Part shown: positions 1 to 10,871 of the stretch, in pieces
Layout: every line of letters starts with the position of its first letter
How positions within the stretch are numbered: the stretch's first letter is position 1
Made by a program: the position numbers and the translations under genes
The notes under the pieces: generated by a model
Databases searched by the model: none
What the model was told of the DNA's origin: nothing
Seen by the model: only the letters and a program-made list of their open reading frames with translations
From: Kitasatospora sp. NBC_00458
GTDB lineage: Bacteria > Actinomycetota > Actinomycetes > Streptomycetales > Streptomycetaceae
NCBI RefSeq assembly: GCF_036013975.1
Contig: NZ_CP107904.1
Location: forward strand, 5,295,001 to 5,359,000
Length of the DNA stretch: 64,000 nt
Direction: 5' to 3'

Positions 1-14
1 AACGCGAGGAGACG

Positions 15-998
15 GTGGCAGTGAGCGGGATCACGACGTCGGGCGAGAAGAAGCTGAAGCTCTTCTCCGGCCGTGCCCACCCCGAGCTGGCGAAGGAGGT
101 GGCCGCGTCGCTGGGTGGGGAGATCGTCCCGACCAAGGCCCTCGACTTCGCCAACGGTGAGATCTACGTCCGCTTCCTGGAGTCGGCCCGAGGTGCCGAC
201 TGCTTCGTGATGCAGAGCCACACGGCTCCCATCAACCAGTGGATCATGGAACAGCTGATCATGATCGATGCTCTGAAGCGGGCCTCGGCCCGGAGCATCA
301 CCGCGATCCTGCCGTTCTACGGGTACGCCCGCCAGGACAAGAAGCACCTGGGGCGCGAGCCCATCTCGGCCCGGCTCGTCGCCGACCTGCTGCGGCAGGC
401 GGGCGCCGACCGGCTGATGGCCGTGGACCTGCACACCGCGCAGATCCAGGGCTTCTTCGACGGCCCGGTGGACCACCTGTTCGCGCTGCCGCTGCTGGCC
501 GACTACGTGGGCGGGCGGGTCGACCGCTCGAAGCTCACCGTGGTCTCGCCGGACGCCGGTCGGGTGAAGGTGGCCGACCAGTGGTGCGACCGCCTGGACG
601 CGCCGCTGGCGATCATCCACAAGCGCCGCGACATGACGCAGGCCAACACCATCCTCTCGGCCGAGGTGGTCGGCGACGTCAAGGACCGGGTCTGCGTCCT
701 GGTCGACGACATGATCGACACCGCCGGCACGATCTGCGCCGCCGCCGACGCGCTGTTCGAGAACGGTGCCGCGGACGTCCTGGTGGCCGCCACCCACGGC
801 GTGCTCTCCGGCCCGGCGGCCGACCGGCTGAAGAACTCGCGGGTCAGCGAGTTCGTCTTCACCAACACGCTGCCGACCCCGGCCTCGCTCCAGCTGGACA
901 AGGTCACCACGCTGTCGATCGCCCCGTCGATCGCGGCCGCCATCCGCGAGGTGTTCGAGGAGGGTTCGGTCACCAGCCTCTTCGAGGGCGTGCACTGA
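15..998 (+). CDS. prs: Ribose-phosphate pyrophosphokinase
   Basis: This cytoplasmic enzyme makes PRPP from ribose 5-phosphate and ATP, feeding purine, pyrimidine, histidine, tryptophan and NAD synthesis. The 327-residue product has the full family length. It shows the N-terminal half starting LKLFSGRAHPELA, the DLHTAQIQGFF segment near residue 140 and the PRPP-binding loop VDDMIDTAGT at about 230-239. The start is GTG at 15, preceded by a GAGGAG ribosome-binding site. The gene is complete even though it begins at the window edge. In actinobacteria prs usually follows glmU, which would lie just outside. A strong hairpin follows, and rplY and pth are next on the same strand, the usual streptomycete order. 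Confidence 0.97.
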   Translation: MAVSGITTSGEKKLKLFSGRAHPELAKEVAASLGGEIVPTKALDFANGEIYVRFLESARGADCFVMQSHTAPINQWIMEQLIMIDALKRASARSITAILPFYGYARQDKKHLGREPISARLVADLLRQAGADRLMAVDLHTAQIQGFFDGPVDHLFALPLLADYVGGRVDRSKLTVVSPDAGRVKVADQWCDRLDAPLAIIHKRRDMTQANTILSAEVVGDVKDRVCVLVDDMIDTAGTICAAADALFENGAADVLVAATHGVLSGPAADRLKNSRVSEFVFTNTLPTPASLQLDKVTTLSIAPSIAAAIREVFEEGSVTSLFEGVH

Positions 999-1050
999 TC
1001 CCCGCGGCCGTGCACCGCCCCTCGCGGGCGTGCACCGGCCGACCCGCGCA

Positions 1051-1083
1051 GGCGGCCCCGGTTCCCTTCGGACCGGGGCCGCC
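1051..1083 (+). terminator. Hairpin terminator after prs
   Basis: A perfect 12-bp stem (GGCGGCCCCGGT with ACCGGGGCCGCC) encloses a 9-base loop, about 50 bases after the prs stop. No U-tract follows, as is common in high-GC actinobacteria. The rest of the prs-rplY gap (to 1324) shows no gene and must carry the rplY promoter. Confidence 0.75.
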
Positions 1084-1324
1084 GCCGATTTCGCGAGAGG
1101 CCACCGGTCCGGTTAGACTCGTGAAACTGCTCGGCGAGGGATGCCGTGTGCCTGCTTGCCGGGTGCCCGCTCCGTGATCGACGCGCTGCCGGCGCCGGAT
1201 TCTTCCGGAATCCGGCAGAAGTCGTTGCGCCGCCGAGTGACCCCCGAATGTTATGAGGGTGTGGTCCCGGCGGTTTTTTCGCGTTGCCTGCACCCCCGCG
1301 CCAGCTTTCACGAGGAGTGCAGTC

Positions 1325-1915
1325 GTGTCCGAGATCCGCCTTGCCGCTGAGACCCGTTCCGAGTTCGGCAAGGGTGCCGCCCGTCGCGCCCGCCGTGCCG
1401 GCTTCGTTCCCGGTGTCGTCTACGGTCACGGCCACGCGCCGGTTCACCTGAACCTGCCCGGCCACGACCTGATGATGGCCCTGAAGACCCCGAACGCCCT
1501 GCTGGTCGTGCCGATCGAGGGCAAGGACGAGTACGTGCTGCCGAAGGCCATCCAGCGTGAGGCCATCAAGCGCACCATCGAGCACGTCGACCTGCTGCTG
1601 GTGAAGCGCGGCGAGAAGGTCACCGTCGAGATCCCGGTCCACACCGAGGGCGAGCTGGCCCCGGGCGGCAACCTGCTGGAGCACGTCCTGCAGGCCCTGC
1701 CGATCGAGGCCGAGGCGACCCACCTGCCCGAGGCCGTCACCGTCTCCGTCGAGGGCCTGGAGGCCGGTGCCTCCGTCCACGCCAAGGACATCACCCTGCC
1801 GGCCGGCGTCACCCTGGCCGTCGACGCCGACGCCGTCGTGCTGCAGGTCATCGCCGCCCAGGCCGCCCCGGTCGAGGACGAGGCCGCCGAGGCCGAGGCC
1901 GGCGCCGAGGCCTGA
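1325..1915 (+). CDS. rplY: 50S ribosomal protein L25 / general stress protein Ctc
   Basis: This ribosomal protein binds 5S rRNA in the large subunit. The 196-residue form is the long two-domain Ctc/TL5 type. The N-terminal 5S-binding domain has the typical opening RLAAETRSEFGKGAARRARRAG. The C-terminal beta domain contains the HLNLPGHDL and EHVDLLLVKRGEKV segments and ends in an Ala/Glu-rich tail from about residue 180. I chose GTG at 1325 because GAGGAG lies 7-8 bases upstream and the product then begins MSEIRLAAETR, as in the family. An in-frame upstream start at 1253 would add an unrelated leader. It lies between prs and pth. Confidence 0.95.
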   Translation: MSEIRLAAETRSEFGKGAARRARRAGFVPGVVYGHGHAPVHLNLPGHDLMMALKTPNALLVVPIEGKDEYVLPKAIQREAIKRTIEHVDLLLVKRGEKVTVEIPVHTEGELAPGGNLLEHVLQALPIEAEATHLPEAVTVSVEGLEAGASVHAKDITLPAGVTLAVDADAVVLQVIAAQAAPVEDEAAEAEAGAEA

Positions 1916-1970
1916 GCCTTTCGGCAGGCTTCCCGACAGTCCGCCAGACCGGCCTGTCGAACAGCTTGAG

Positions 1971-2018
1971 ACCGCTGCCCCGGTCGCTCCCCGTACTGGG
2001 AGCGGCCGGGGCAGCGGT
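1971..2018 (+). terminator. Long hairpin terminator between rplY and pth
   Basis: Two 21-base arms (starting ACCGCTGCCCCGG and ending CCGGGGCAGCGGT) pair with a single G-U wobble around a 6-base loop. It sits 56 bases after the rplY stop and 45 bases before the pth start, so pth probably has its own promoter or depends on read-through. Confidence 0.8.
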
Positions 2019-2063
2019 GCGTCCGGGAAGATGACGGTGCAGACGACCACGAGGAGCGGTGCG

Positions 2064-2645
2064 ATGGGCGAGGACGTGTACGAGGGCCCCTGGCTGGTGG
2101 TGGGGCTGGGCAATCCGGGCGAGCAGTACGCCAGGAACCGGCACAACATCGGGTTCATGGTGGTGGACCTGCTGGCGCAGCGGATGGGTGCCAGGTTCAA
2201 GGCGCACAAGAGCCGGGCCCAGGTGGCCGAGGGGCGGTTGGGCGGGCGCCGGGTGGTGCTGGCCAAGCCGATGTCGTTCATGAACCTCTCCGGCGGCCCG
2301 GTCACCGCGCTGCGGGACTTCTACAAGGCGCCGGCCTCCGCGCTGGTCGCCGTCCACGACGAGCTGGACATCGACTACGCGGCGCTCCGGCTGAAGCTGG
2401 GCGGCGGGGACAACGGCCACAACGGGCTGAAGTCGATCACCAAGTCGCTGGGCCCCGAGTACCACCGGGTGCGGTGCGGGATCGGCCGCCCGCCCGGCCG
2501 GATGGAGGTCGCGGACTTCGTGCTGAAGGACTTCTCCGCCACCGAGCGCAAGGAGCTGGAGTGGTTCGTCGACCGCTCGGCGGACGCGGTGGAGGCGCTG
2601 CTCTCGGAGGGGCTGGAGCGCGCCCAGTCGACGTACAACTCCTGA
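2064..2645 (+). CDS. pth: Peptidyl-tRNA hydrolase
   Basis: The enzyme cleaves the ester bond of peptidyl-tRNAs dropped from stalled ribosomes and so recycles tRNA. The 193-residue product shows the family opening WLVVGLGNPGEQYARNRHNIG with the catalytic His in RHNIG. It also has the substrate-binding KPMSFMNLSG, the catalytic Asp in VAVHDELD, and GGGDNGHNGLKSI. The ATG at 2064 is preferred over ATG 2031 because GAGGAG lies 7 bases upstream of it. It is the last gene of the prs-rplY-pth neighbourhood. Confidence 0.96.
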   Translation: MGEDVYEGPWLVVGLGNPGEQYARNRHNIGFMVVDLLAQRMGARFKAHKSRAQVAEGRLGGRRVVLAKPMSFMNLSGGPVTALRDFYKAPASALVAVHDELDIDYAALRLKLGGGDNGHNGLKSITKSLGPEYHRVRCGIGRPPGRMEVADFVLKDFSATERKELEWFVDRSADAVEALLSEGLERAQSTYNS

Positions 2646-2929
2646 CCCCCCGGGTGTGAGACGCGTCACGGTCGCGGCCGGTGGTGCTTTCCCGCGGGGC
2701 CGACCGGGCGTCAGATCCGGTGTGGCCCGGTCGGGGAGGAGCTTCGGCGCCCGGCGGGACCACCTGGGCGTGCGGCCGCGGAAGGCGGCCCGGGGCCCGG
2801 TGTGAACGGGCGGTGGCACTGCACAACGGTCGTGCAACGCTTGATCGTCCAAACCTGAATAGGTGTGAGAAGTCTGTGCCGATCGGATAGCGTCAGGCCA
2901 GTACGCGAACGGGTTCTGGGGAGTTCTCG

Positions 2930-3271
2930 ATGCGGAGTTTGCGGCCGGTCCGGCGCCTTCGGCGGATCAGGGTGGTTCGGCTGAGGAAGCTCGGACGGCG
3001 GATGGGCACGGCGGGTGCGCTGGGCACGGCGGGCGCCCTGGGGGCGGCCGGAGTGCTGCTCTCCGGCGGTGTCGCGCACGCCGACTCCGTGGCGGAACCG
3101 GACCCGGGTGTGGTGTCCCCGGAGCCGGTGTCGGCGCAGCTCGGCCCGGTGCTCGGCAGCGCGGTCGGCGGTGACGCGGGCCTGCTGGCCGTCGGCGGCG
3201 GCCTGGTCGTGGCGGCGGGCGGCGCGGCCCTCTGGGTCAAGCGCCGGCGCGCGGGCGACCTGGGGGAGTGA
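2930..3271 (+). CDS. Small secreted or membrane-anchored protein, unknown function
   Basis: The 113-residue product starts with an Arg-rich stretch (residues 1-25), then a hydrophobic signal-like segment (MGTAGALGTAGALGAAGVLL) ending in VAHA, a likely signal-peptidase site near residue 51. A short acidic/proline extracellular part follows, then a C-terminal transmembrane helix and the basic stop-transfer KRRRAGD. This is the shape of a short cell-surface peptide tethered by its C-terminus. No LPXTG sortase motif is present. I do not recognise a family. The start ATG at 2930 has a GGGGAG-like site; ATG 3002 is an alternative. A strong terminator follows at once, so the gene is monocistronic. 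Confidence 0.7.
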   Translation: MRSLRPVRRLRRIRVVRLRKLGRRMGTAGALGTAGALGAAGVLLSGGVAHADSVAEPDPGVVSPEPVSAQLGPVLGSAVGGDAGLLAVGGGLVVAAGGAALWVKRRRAGDLGE

Positions 3272-3276
3272 CGAAG

Positions 3277-3320
3277 ACCGGAGGGGCCGGGTCCGTGCGA
3301 CGGACGCCGGCCCCTCCGGT
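3277..3320 (+). terminator. Rho-independent terminator
   Basis: A 14-bp perfect stem (ACCGGAGGGGCCGG with CCGGCCCCTCCGGT) is followed by ATTTT. It lies 5 bases after the stop of the small membrane protein. Confidence 0.85.
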
Positions 3321-3370
3321 ATTTTCCCGGGGCTGTCATCCGTTTTCGTCGGCCGGTGCGTCCTGTGGGC

Positions 3371-3892
3371 ATGAAGCGCGAATCGATGCGGCCGGACGGC
3401 ACCGGGAGTGACCCGTTCGACGAGTTCGTGGCGGCGCGGTACCAGGCGCTGCTGCGGGGCGCGTTCCTGATCACGGGGGACATCCACGACGCACGGGACC
3501 TCCTGCACGACGCCCTGGCCCGGGTGTACGCCCGCCGCGGCGCGATACGGGACCCGGGGGCGGCCGAGGGCTACGTCCGCAAGGCGATGGTCCGCACCCA
3601 TGTGTCGCGCTGGCGGCGGACCCGCCGGGAGGTGCTGACGCCCCTGCTGCCGGACACCCCGGTGGCGGCGGTCGACGCACGGGACGAGCGACTGGAGGCG
3701 GCGCTGAGATCGCTGCCGCCGCGTCAGCGGGCGGCCGTGGTCCTGCGGTACTACACCGACCTGCCGGTGGCCCGGGTGGCCGAGGAGCTCGGCTGTTCGC
3801 CGGCGACGGCCCGGACCCACCTGGCCCGCGGGACGAGGGCGCTTCGGGAGCAGCTGGCACCGGAGAAGGAGGCAGTGGGCCATGGAGGTTGA
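3371..3892 (+). CDS. SigE-family ECF RNA polymerase sigma factor
   Basis: This is an alternative sigma factor of about 173 residues, the normal size for the short streptomycete SigE-like ECF group. Region 2 spans about residues 10-75 (FVAARYQALLRGAFLITGD...ARDLLHDALARVY). Region 4 spans about 115-160 (LRSLPPRQRAAVVLRYYTDLPVARVAEELG, then an SPATARTHLARG recognition helix). ATG 3371 is chosen; the GTG at 3356 has no better site. The gene overlaps the next by 11 bases, so the membrane protein downstream is translationally coupled and is a candidate regulator. No classical zinc anti-sigma motif (HxxxCxxC) is present in that partner. Confidence 0.88.
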   Translation: MKRESMRPDGTGSDPFDEFVAARYQALLRGAFLITGDIHDARDLLHDALARVYARRGAIRDPGAAEGYVRKAMVRTHVSRWRRTRREVLTPLLPDTPVAAVDARDERLEAALRSLPPRQRAAVVLRYYTDLPVARVAEELGCSPATARTHLARGTRALREQLAPEKEAVGHGG

Positions 3893-4748
3893 GAGCGGGG
3901 ACGGTCGGGGCGGTGCGGACGGCGCCGGGGACCGGTTCGAGGACGAGCTGGTCGTCCGGCTCGGGGCGCGCGTGCAGGGGGTGGGGGGGAGCCCGCCGCT
4001 GGCGGAGCTGAGAGCCGCCGGGCGGCGGCGGGCGCGCCGGGCGACGGCGCTCCGGGTGGCCGCGGGGGCGGCGGTGCTGGTGGTCGGCGTGGGGGCGCTG
4101 ACGCAGCTGGGGACCGGTGGGGGCGGGGGGCTGCCGGGGCCGTCCGGGGCCGGGCAGGGCGAGTCGGCCTCCGCCTCCGGGAACAGCCTGTACGAGTACT
4201 GCTCGTTCGGGCCGGCCGCGCTGCGGCTGTACACGTGGGAGCAGATCCACGGTCTGGCGCCCACTCCCGCGCGGACGAACACCTATCCGCCGGAACTGAT
4301 CTCCCCGCGCCCGGAGATGAGTTCCAGCCGGGAGCAGGTCGCCCGTCACACGATGGAGGTGGCCGGCGCCATCAGGGGCTTCGGCGAGCGGTGGTACCCG
4401 GAGTACTGGTTCGGAGCCTGCACCGACGTGGTGACCAACACGGTCTACGTGATGCGGGCACCGGGGAGCGACGTCGACACGGTGCTCCCGAAGTCCGTCC
4501 CGCACGCCGGGGTCGGCATCGAGTTCACGGACGTGGTCGGCTCGCGGAGGTTCTTCGAGGCGCTGGTGGACCGGATCAAGGTGGCGGACGCGGCCTACTG
4601 GGCGCAGCGGGGCGTGACGATCTCCGGCGTCCGGATCTCGGAGGACGGCACCGGGGTCGTCGTCGAGACCCAGCAGGCGGCCGCCGCCAGGGCCGACATC
4701 GTGGCCCGGTACGGGGACCTGGTGATCGAGGTGAGGCCGCGGTACTGA
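3882..4748 (+). CDS. Single-pass membrane protein coupled to the sigma factor
   Basis: The 288-residue product has a cytoplasmic N-terminus of about 50 residues with an Arg-rich run (AAGRRRARRATALR). One transmembrane helix follows (about residues 61-80, VAAGAAVLVVGVGALTQLG), then a Gly/Ser linker and an extracytoplasmic domain with two Cys residues. Its start overlaps the end of the sigma gene (ATG inside the last codons), which indicates coupling. The topology suits an anti-sigma-like or signal-receiving partner, but the cytoplasmic part lacks the zinc-binding anti-sigma signature, so the role is inferred from position only. A bidirectional terminator follows. Confidence 0.75.
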   Translation: MEVESGDGRGGADGAGDRFEDELVVRLGARVQGVGGSPPLAELRAAGRRRARRATALRVAAGAAVLVVGVGALTQLGTGGGGGLPGPSGAGQGESASASGNSLYEYCSFGPAALRLYTWEQIHGLAPTPARTNTYPPELISPRPEMSSSREQVARHTMEVAGAIRGFGERWYPEYWFGACTDVVTNTVYVMRAPGSDVDTVLPKSVPHAGVGIEFTDVVGSRRFFEALVDRIKVADAAYWAQRGVTISGVRISEDGTGVVVETQQAAAARADIVARYGDLVIEVRPRY

Positions 4749-4792
4749 CGGGGGAGCACCTGGACCACGGGGGAGCACGGGGGACACGGGGG

Positions 4793-4828
4793 CGAAGGGC
4801 CCCGCGGCACGCGCCGCGGGGCCCTTCG
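4793..4828. terminator. Bidirectional terminator
   Basis: A 16-bp perfect stem (CGAAGGGCCCCGCGGC with its complement) encloses a 4-base loop between the convergent sigma-partner and ppc genes, so it can serve both strands. Confidence 0.85.
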
Positions 4829-4856
4829 GTGTTCCGGCGGGTCGCCCCGCGGCCGG

Positions 4857-7670
<2,814 letters not shown>

Positions 7671-7920
7671 GGCTGGCTCCCTCGGGGTGGTGGGGTGTTC
7701 GGCAACGGCTCATCGTCACAGGTCCGCCCGCGTGTGGCGGGTGTGACGCGTGCGGACCGCGCTGTCCGACGCGACCAGCATAGGTGTCGGGAGGGTCGCT
7801 GTCCGCGAGGTGGCCGGATGGCGGACAGTGATGCCCCGGACCCGTATGTGGTCTGGACCACTTGGGGCCCGGTCGAGGTGTCGGGGCGTAACCGGGTGGG
7901 GAAGGGGACGTGATGCGCCG

Positions 7921-7926
7921 TAGTCT
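7921..7926 (+). promoter_or_regulatory. -10 hexamer TAGTCT of a leaderless promoter
   Basis: TAGTCT lies exactly 7 bases before ATG 7934, placing the transcription start at or next to the start codon. No ribosome-binding site precedes that ATG, which supports leaderless translation and the choice of this start. Confidence 0.5.
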
Positions 7927-7933
7927 GTGGGCC

Positions 7934-9202
7934 ATGAGCAAGTCGCCTGGGGAGCGCGCGCACGACCGGTCGTTCTTGTGGTGGCGGCGCAGGCGCAGCG
8001 CCCTCCTGGACGCCGGCCTGGCCGCCCTCGCGGCGCTGGAGTGCGCGGCCAGCTCGGTCGCCTTCCTGGGCGCCCGTTTCCACCTCGGAACCGCGACGAT
8101 GTTCGGGATCGCGCTGTTCGGCGCGCTGGCCGGCGCCACCCTGGTGCTGCGCCGCCGCTGGCCCGCCGTACCGGTGCTGGTCGCGCTGATGGTGATGCCT
8201 GGGATCCCCGGGATGGTGCTGCTGATGGTGGCGCTGTACACACTGGCCGAGACCTGGGAGTGGCCCTCGCGTCGGCGGCGCGTGGTGGCGCTCTCCGCGC
8301 TCGCCTACGCCGAGGTGGCCGGGGTCATCCTGCTGTCGATGCTCACCCCCGGCGAATCCGTGGTCGAGCAGCCGCCGTTCTGGGGCCAGCTGGTGCTGGC
8401 GCTGCTGGTGTCCGTCGGCCTGACCGTGGCCCCGGTGGTGACCGGCCTGTACGTGGGCGCGCGCCGCCGGCTGATCGAGTCGCTCAAGGACCGCGCACAC
8501 GGCCTGGAGACCGAGCTGGACCTGCTCGCCGAACAGGCCAGGGAGCGCGCCCGCCGGGCCAGGCTGGAGGAGCGGACCCGGATCGCCCGCGAGATGCACG
8601 ACGTGGTGGCGCACCGCGTCTCGCTGATGGTGGTGCACGCCGGGGCGCTGGAGCGGATCGTGGCGAAGGACCCGGACCGGGCGGCGCAGAGTGCCAAGCT
8701 GATGGGCGAGGTCGGCCGGCAGGCGCTCAACGAGCTGCGCGAGATCCTCGGGGTGCTGCGGATGTCCGACGAGGCGACGGTCGAGCCGGACTCGCTGGTC
8801 GCGCTGCCGCGGCTGGTCGACCAGTCGCGGGCGGCCGGGATGGCCGTCACCCTCACGGTCAGCGGCAGCCGGCAGGAGTTCACCGGCGAGGCCGAGCAGA
8901 CCGCCTACCGGGTGGTCCAGGAGGGGCTGACCAACGCGCACAAGCACGCGGGCGGGGCACAGGTCTCGGTGCTGCTCGCGTACGCGCCGAACGGGGTGCG
9001 GGTCAGCGTGGTGAACGCCTGCCCGGGCGGCGAGCGGGCCGCGGCCGCGCTGCCCAGCGGCGGCAACGGGCTGGTCGGGATGCGGGAGCGGGTGGTCGCG
9101 CTGGGCGGCACCTTCTCGGCGGGGCCGGAGCGGGACGGCGGGTTCCGGGTGGAGGCGGTGCTGCCGTCGCGGCTGGCGGTCCGGAGCGACCGGCTGGTCT
9201 GA
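7934..9202 (+). CDS. Orphan sensor histidine kinase (NarL-partner type)
   Basis: This is a membrane sensor kinase of 422 residues. About five hydrophobic helices fill residues 20-185. A coiled linker leads to the HisKA_3 box REMHDVVAHRVSLMVVHAG at about 217-235, where the His is the phospho-acceptor. The HATPase domain follows (N-box EGLTNAHKHAGG, G-box GNGLVGMRERV). There is no extracellular domain, so the membrane part itself is the likely sensor. No response regulator is adjacent: ppc lies upstream and a reverse-strand gene downstream. ATG 7934 is chosen over GTG 7910 because of the leaderless promoter spacing. Its partner regulator is unknown. Confidence 0.9.
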   Translation: MSKSPGERAHDRSFLWWRRRRSALLDAGLAALAALECAASSVAFLGARFHLGTATMFGIALFGALAGATLVLRRRWPAVPVLVALMVMPGIPGMVLLMVALYTLAETWEWPSRRRRVVALSALAYAEVAGVILLSMLTPGESVVEQPPFWGQLVLALLVSVGLTVAPVVTGLYVGARRRLIESLKDRAHGLETELDLLAEQARERARRARLEERTRIAREMHDVVAHRVSLMVVHAGALERIVAKDPDRAAQSAKLMGEVGRQALNELREILGVLRMSDEATVEPDSLVALPRLVDQSRAAGMAVTLTVSGSRQEFTGEAEQTAYRVVQEGLTNAHKHAGGAQVSVLLAYAPNGVRVSVVNACPGGERAAAALPSGGNGLVGMRERVVALGGTFSAGPERDGGFRVEAVLPSRLAVRSDRLV

Positions 9203-9262
9203 GCCCGGTCCGGGGCGTCCCGGGCGGGTGTCCCGGGCGGGGGTGCGTACCCGGGTGCGTGA

Positions 9263-9303
9263 CCGGGCGGCGGGGCTCCGCGGGAACGTCCGCGGCCGCC
9301 CGG
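9263..9303. terminator. Weak hairpin after the histidine kinase
   Basis: The outer arms CCGGGCGGC and GCCGCCCGG pair, and an inner CCGCGG pair also forms, in the gap between the kinase and the reverse-strand SUKH-3 gene. It could terminate either strand. Confidence 0.45.
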
Positions 9304-9328
9304 ATCGGCGACGGGTCGGGGGCTGATC

Positions 9329-9360
9329 GGTGCCGGGTCGGTGCCGGGTCGGTGCCGGCC
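9329..9360. repeat. 11-base tandem repeat, nearly three copies
   Basis: The unit GGTGCCGGGTC is repeated twice exactly and a third time in part. It lies just past the 3' end of the SUKH-3 gene and has no evident coding role. Confidence 0.7.
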
Positions 9361-9394
9361 CGGGGGCGTCCCGCCGGGCCGGTCCCGGGCCGGG

Positions 9395-9940
9395 CTACGG
9401 CTCGTCGGGGGTGCGCAGCCGCTCGGGGGCGGTCCCCAGCACCAGCGCGGCGATCGCCTGGTCGACGCCGTGGCCGAGGAACCACTCGCCGGTGTGGTCC
9501 AGGCTGTAGACCCGGCCCTCCTCGTCGACCACCAGCAGCGCCTGCCCGTACGCCTCCTCGCCGAGCGGTGCGAGCCGGGTGTCCAGTGCGCGGCCCAGGT
9601 CGGCCAGGGTGCGCGGCTGGTGCAGCCCGCGCAGCGGGTCGATCAGGAACGGGGTGCGGGCCAGCTGCCGTCCGGGGCCGGACAGGTCGAAGGCGAGGCC
9701 GCCGAACTCGGCCCAGGCCTCCACGGCCGCCGGGAACACCGAGTGCTGGACGCCGGCCGGGCCGCCGTACCCGACCAGGGTGTCGGCCCACTCCTCGGCC
9801 TGCCGGATCTGCCAGCGGCCGGGATGCCAGCCGGTCGCCTTCAGTTCGGCGGCGACGTCGGCCGGGAAGCGCGGGCGGGTCCGCGCGGCGGGCCCGGCGA
9901 GCGTGGACGGCGGGGGCGGGGGCGGACTGGGCGGATTCAG
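9395..9940 (-). CDS. SUKH-3 family immunity-type protein (probable CTG start)
   Basis: SUKH proteins (Smi1/Knr4 superfamily) act as immunity proteins in polymorphic-toxin systems. The conserved core reads RFPADVAAELKATGW, PGRWQIRQAEEWADTL, FPAAVEAWAEFGGL, then YGQALLVVDEEGRVY and GEWFLGHGVDQAIAAL. The first canonical in-frame start is GTG at 9739, but that would cut off the first third of the conserved domain. Upstream the frame stays open with no ATG, GTG or TTG. The best candidate is CTG at 9940, six bases after a CGGAG sequence, giving 181 residues with a Pro-rich leader. It lies 73 bases after the YwqJ-type deaminase gene on the same strand, consistent with a toxin-immunity pair. Confidence 0.75.
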   Translation of the reverse strand: MNPPSPPPPPPSTLAGPAARTRPRFPADVAAELKATGWHPGRWQIRQAEEWADTLVGYGGPAGVQHSVFPAAVEAWAEFGGLAFDLSGPGRQLARTPFLIDPLRGLHQPRTLADLGRALDTRLAPLGEEAYGQALLVVDEEGRVYSLDHTGEWFLGHGVDQAIAALVLGTAPERLRTPDEP

Positions 9941-10013
9941 GACGGGCTCCGGTGGGTCGGGGACGGGGACGTGGTGCGGTGGTGCGGTCGACCTGCGGGC
10001 GGCCGACGGCCGG

Positions 10014-10478
10014 TCAGTGGGCGGCGGCGGGACCGACGGCGACGCTCTGCACGGTCAGGTGGTCCAGCAGCGGTGCGCAGGAGCGGCACGGCGGGGCGTG
10101 GGTGCCGTGCGCCGGGTCGTGCTCCTCGCGGATCCGTACGGTGGTCAGCCGCGCGCCCTTGAGGGCCTTGCGGGCCTCCTGCAGGCTCATCGGCTTCCGG
10201 GAGGCGCGCTTGGAGCGCCGGCCGTCCACCGCGGTCAGGTACTGGGAGAGCAGGACCGCCTCGGGGCAGCGGCCGGTGAACCGCTCGCGGTGCTCCAGCG
10301 GCAGCGCGTCCAGGAAGTCGCCGACGAGGGCGTGCAGCAGCGGCCGGCGGGCGGACTTGTCGCCGGCCAGGGTGTGCACCTCGCCGCCCTTCAGCGACAG
10401 GGCGGCGGCGACGGCGGGCAGCAGGCTGTCGCGGTGGTGCCGCAACAGCGGTGGGCCGTCCGGTTCCCCGGTGGTCAT
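10014..10478 (-). CDS. YwqJ-type nucleic acid/nucleotide deaminase
   Basis: The 154-residue product has the zinc-deaminase signature in its YwqJ-type form. C71-P72-E73 lies in GRCPEAVLLSQYL and P130-C131-x-x-C134 lies in APPCRSCAPLL. YwqJ-like deaminases are a known toxin family of polymorphic toxin systems, but this copy is free-standing, with no secretion or delivery domain. ATG 10478 has a good AGGAGG site. The next gene on the strand is a SUKH-3 protein, the sort of partner that neutralises such toxins. Substrate is unknown. An intracellular editing or defence role is as possible as a toxin role. Confidence 0.82.
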   Translation of the reverse strand: MTTGEPDGPPLLRHHRDSLLPAVAAALSLKGGEVHTLAGDKSARRPLLHALVGDFLDALPLEHRERFTGRCPEAVLLSQYLTAVDGRRSKRASRKPMSLQEARKALKGARLTTVRIREEHDPAHGTHAPPCRSCAPLLDHLTVQSVAVGPAAAH

Positions 10479-10871
10479 GGCGTCGTCCTCCTGCTCGCTC
10501 TCCGGTGCTGACGGTACGGGTGGGGCTGACGGGGCCAGCCCGGAGCAAGCCTGTCAAACGGCACCGACAACCGCGCAACCGGGGTGCGGCGCACGGGCCG
10601 CGGACCCCGCGGGCCGGACGGCCGGATCCGGGCACCGGACGGACGGGCACGCCGTGTCGGCCGGATCCGCACGGCATCGTCACGACTCGTCCCCGGGTTT
10701 CCCGAATCGACCCCCGGCCGGTGGTGGCGGCCGGTAGCGTTCCAGCAGCGAGCCAAGGGGGCGGCCGGCCGGTGGGGATCTCCGGGGGGCACTGGCAACT
10801 CCTTTGCCTGCCATGACCGTTGAGGCCACCGGGGCGGGGGCTCGGCGGCGCCGAGCAAGGGGGGTCTTGCG
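10479..10871. other. Divergent intergenic region between deaminase and sugar cluster
   Basis: This 393-base gap separates the deaminase/SUKH-3 pair from the oxidoreductase operon. It must carry promoters for both. The clearest candidate is TAGCGT at 10735-10740 on the plus strand, about 130 bases before ATG 10872. I see no gene, RNA or strong palindrome in it. Confidence 0.5.

Noticed and set aside
1141..1350. Short plus-strand frame between prs and rplY
   Set aside because: It has no ribosome-binding site, overlaps the rplY start and has no coding bias.
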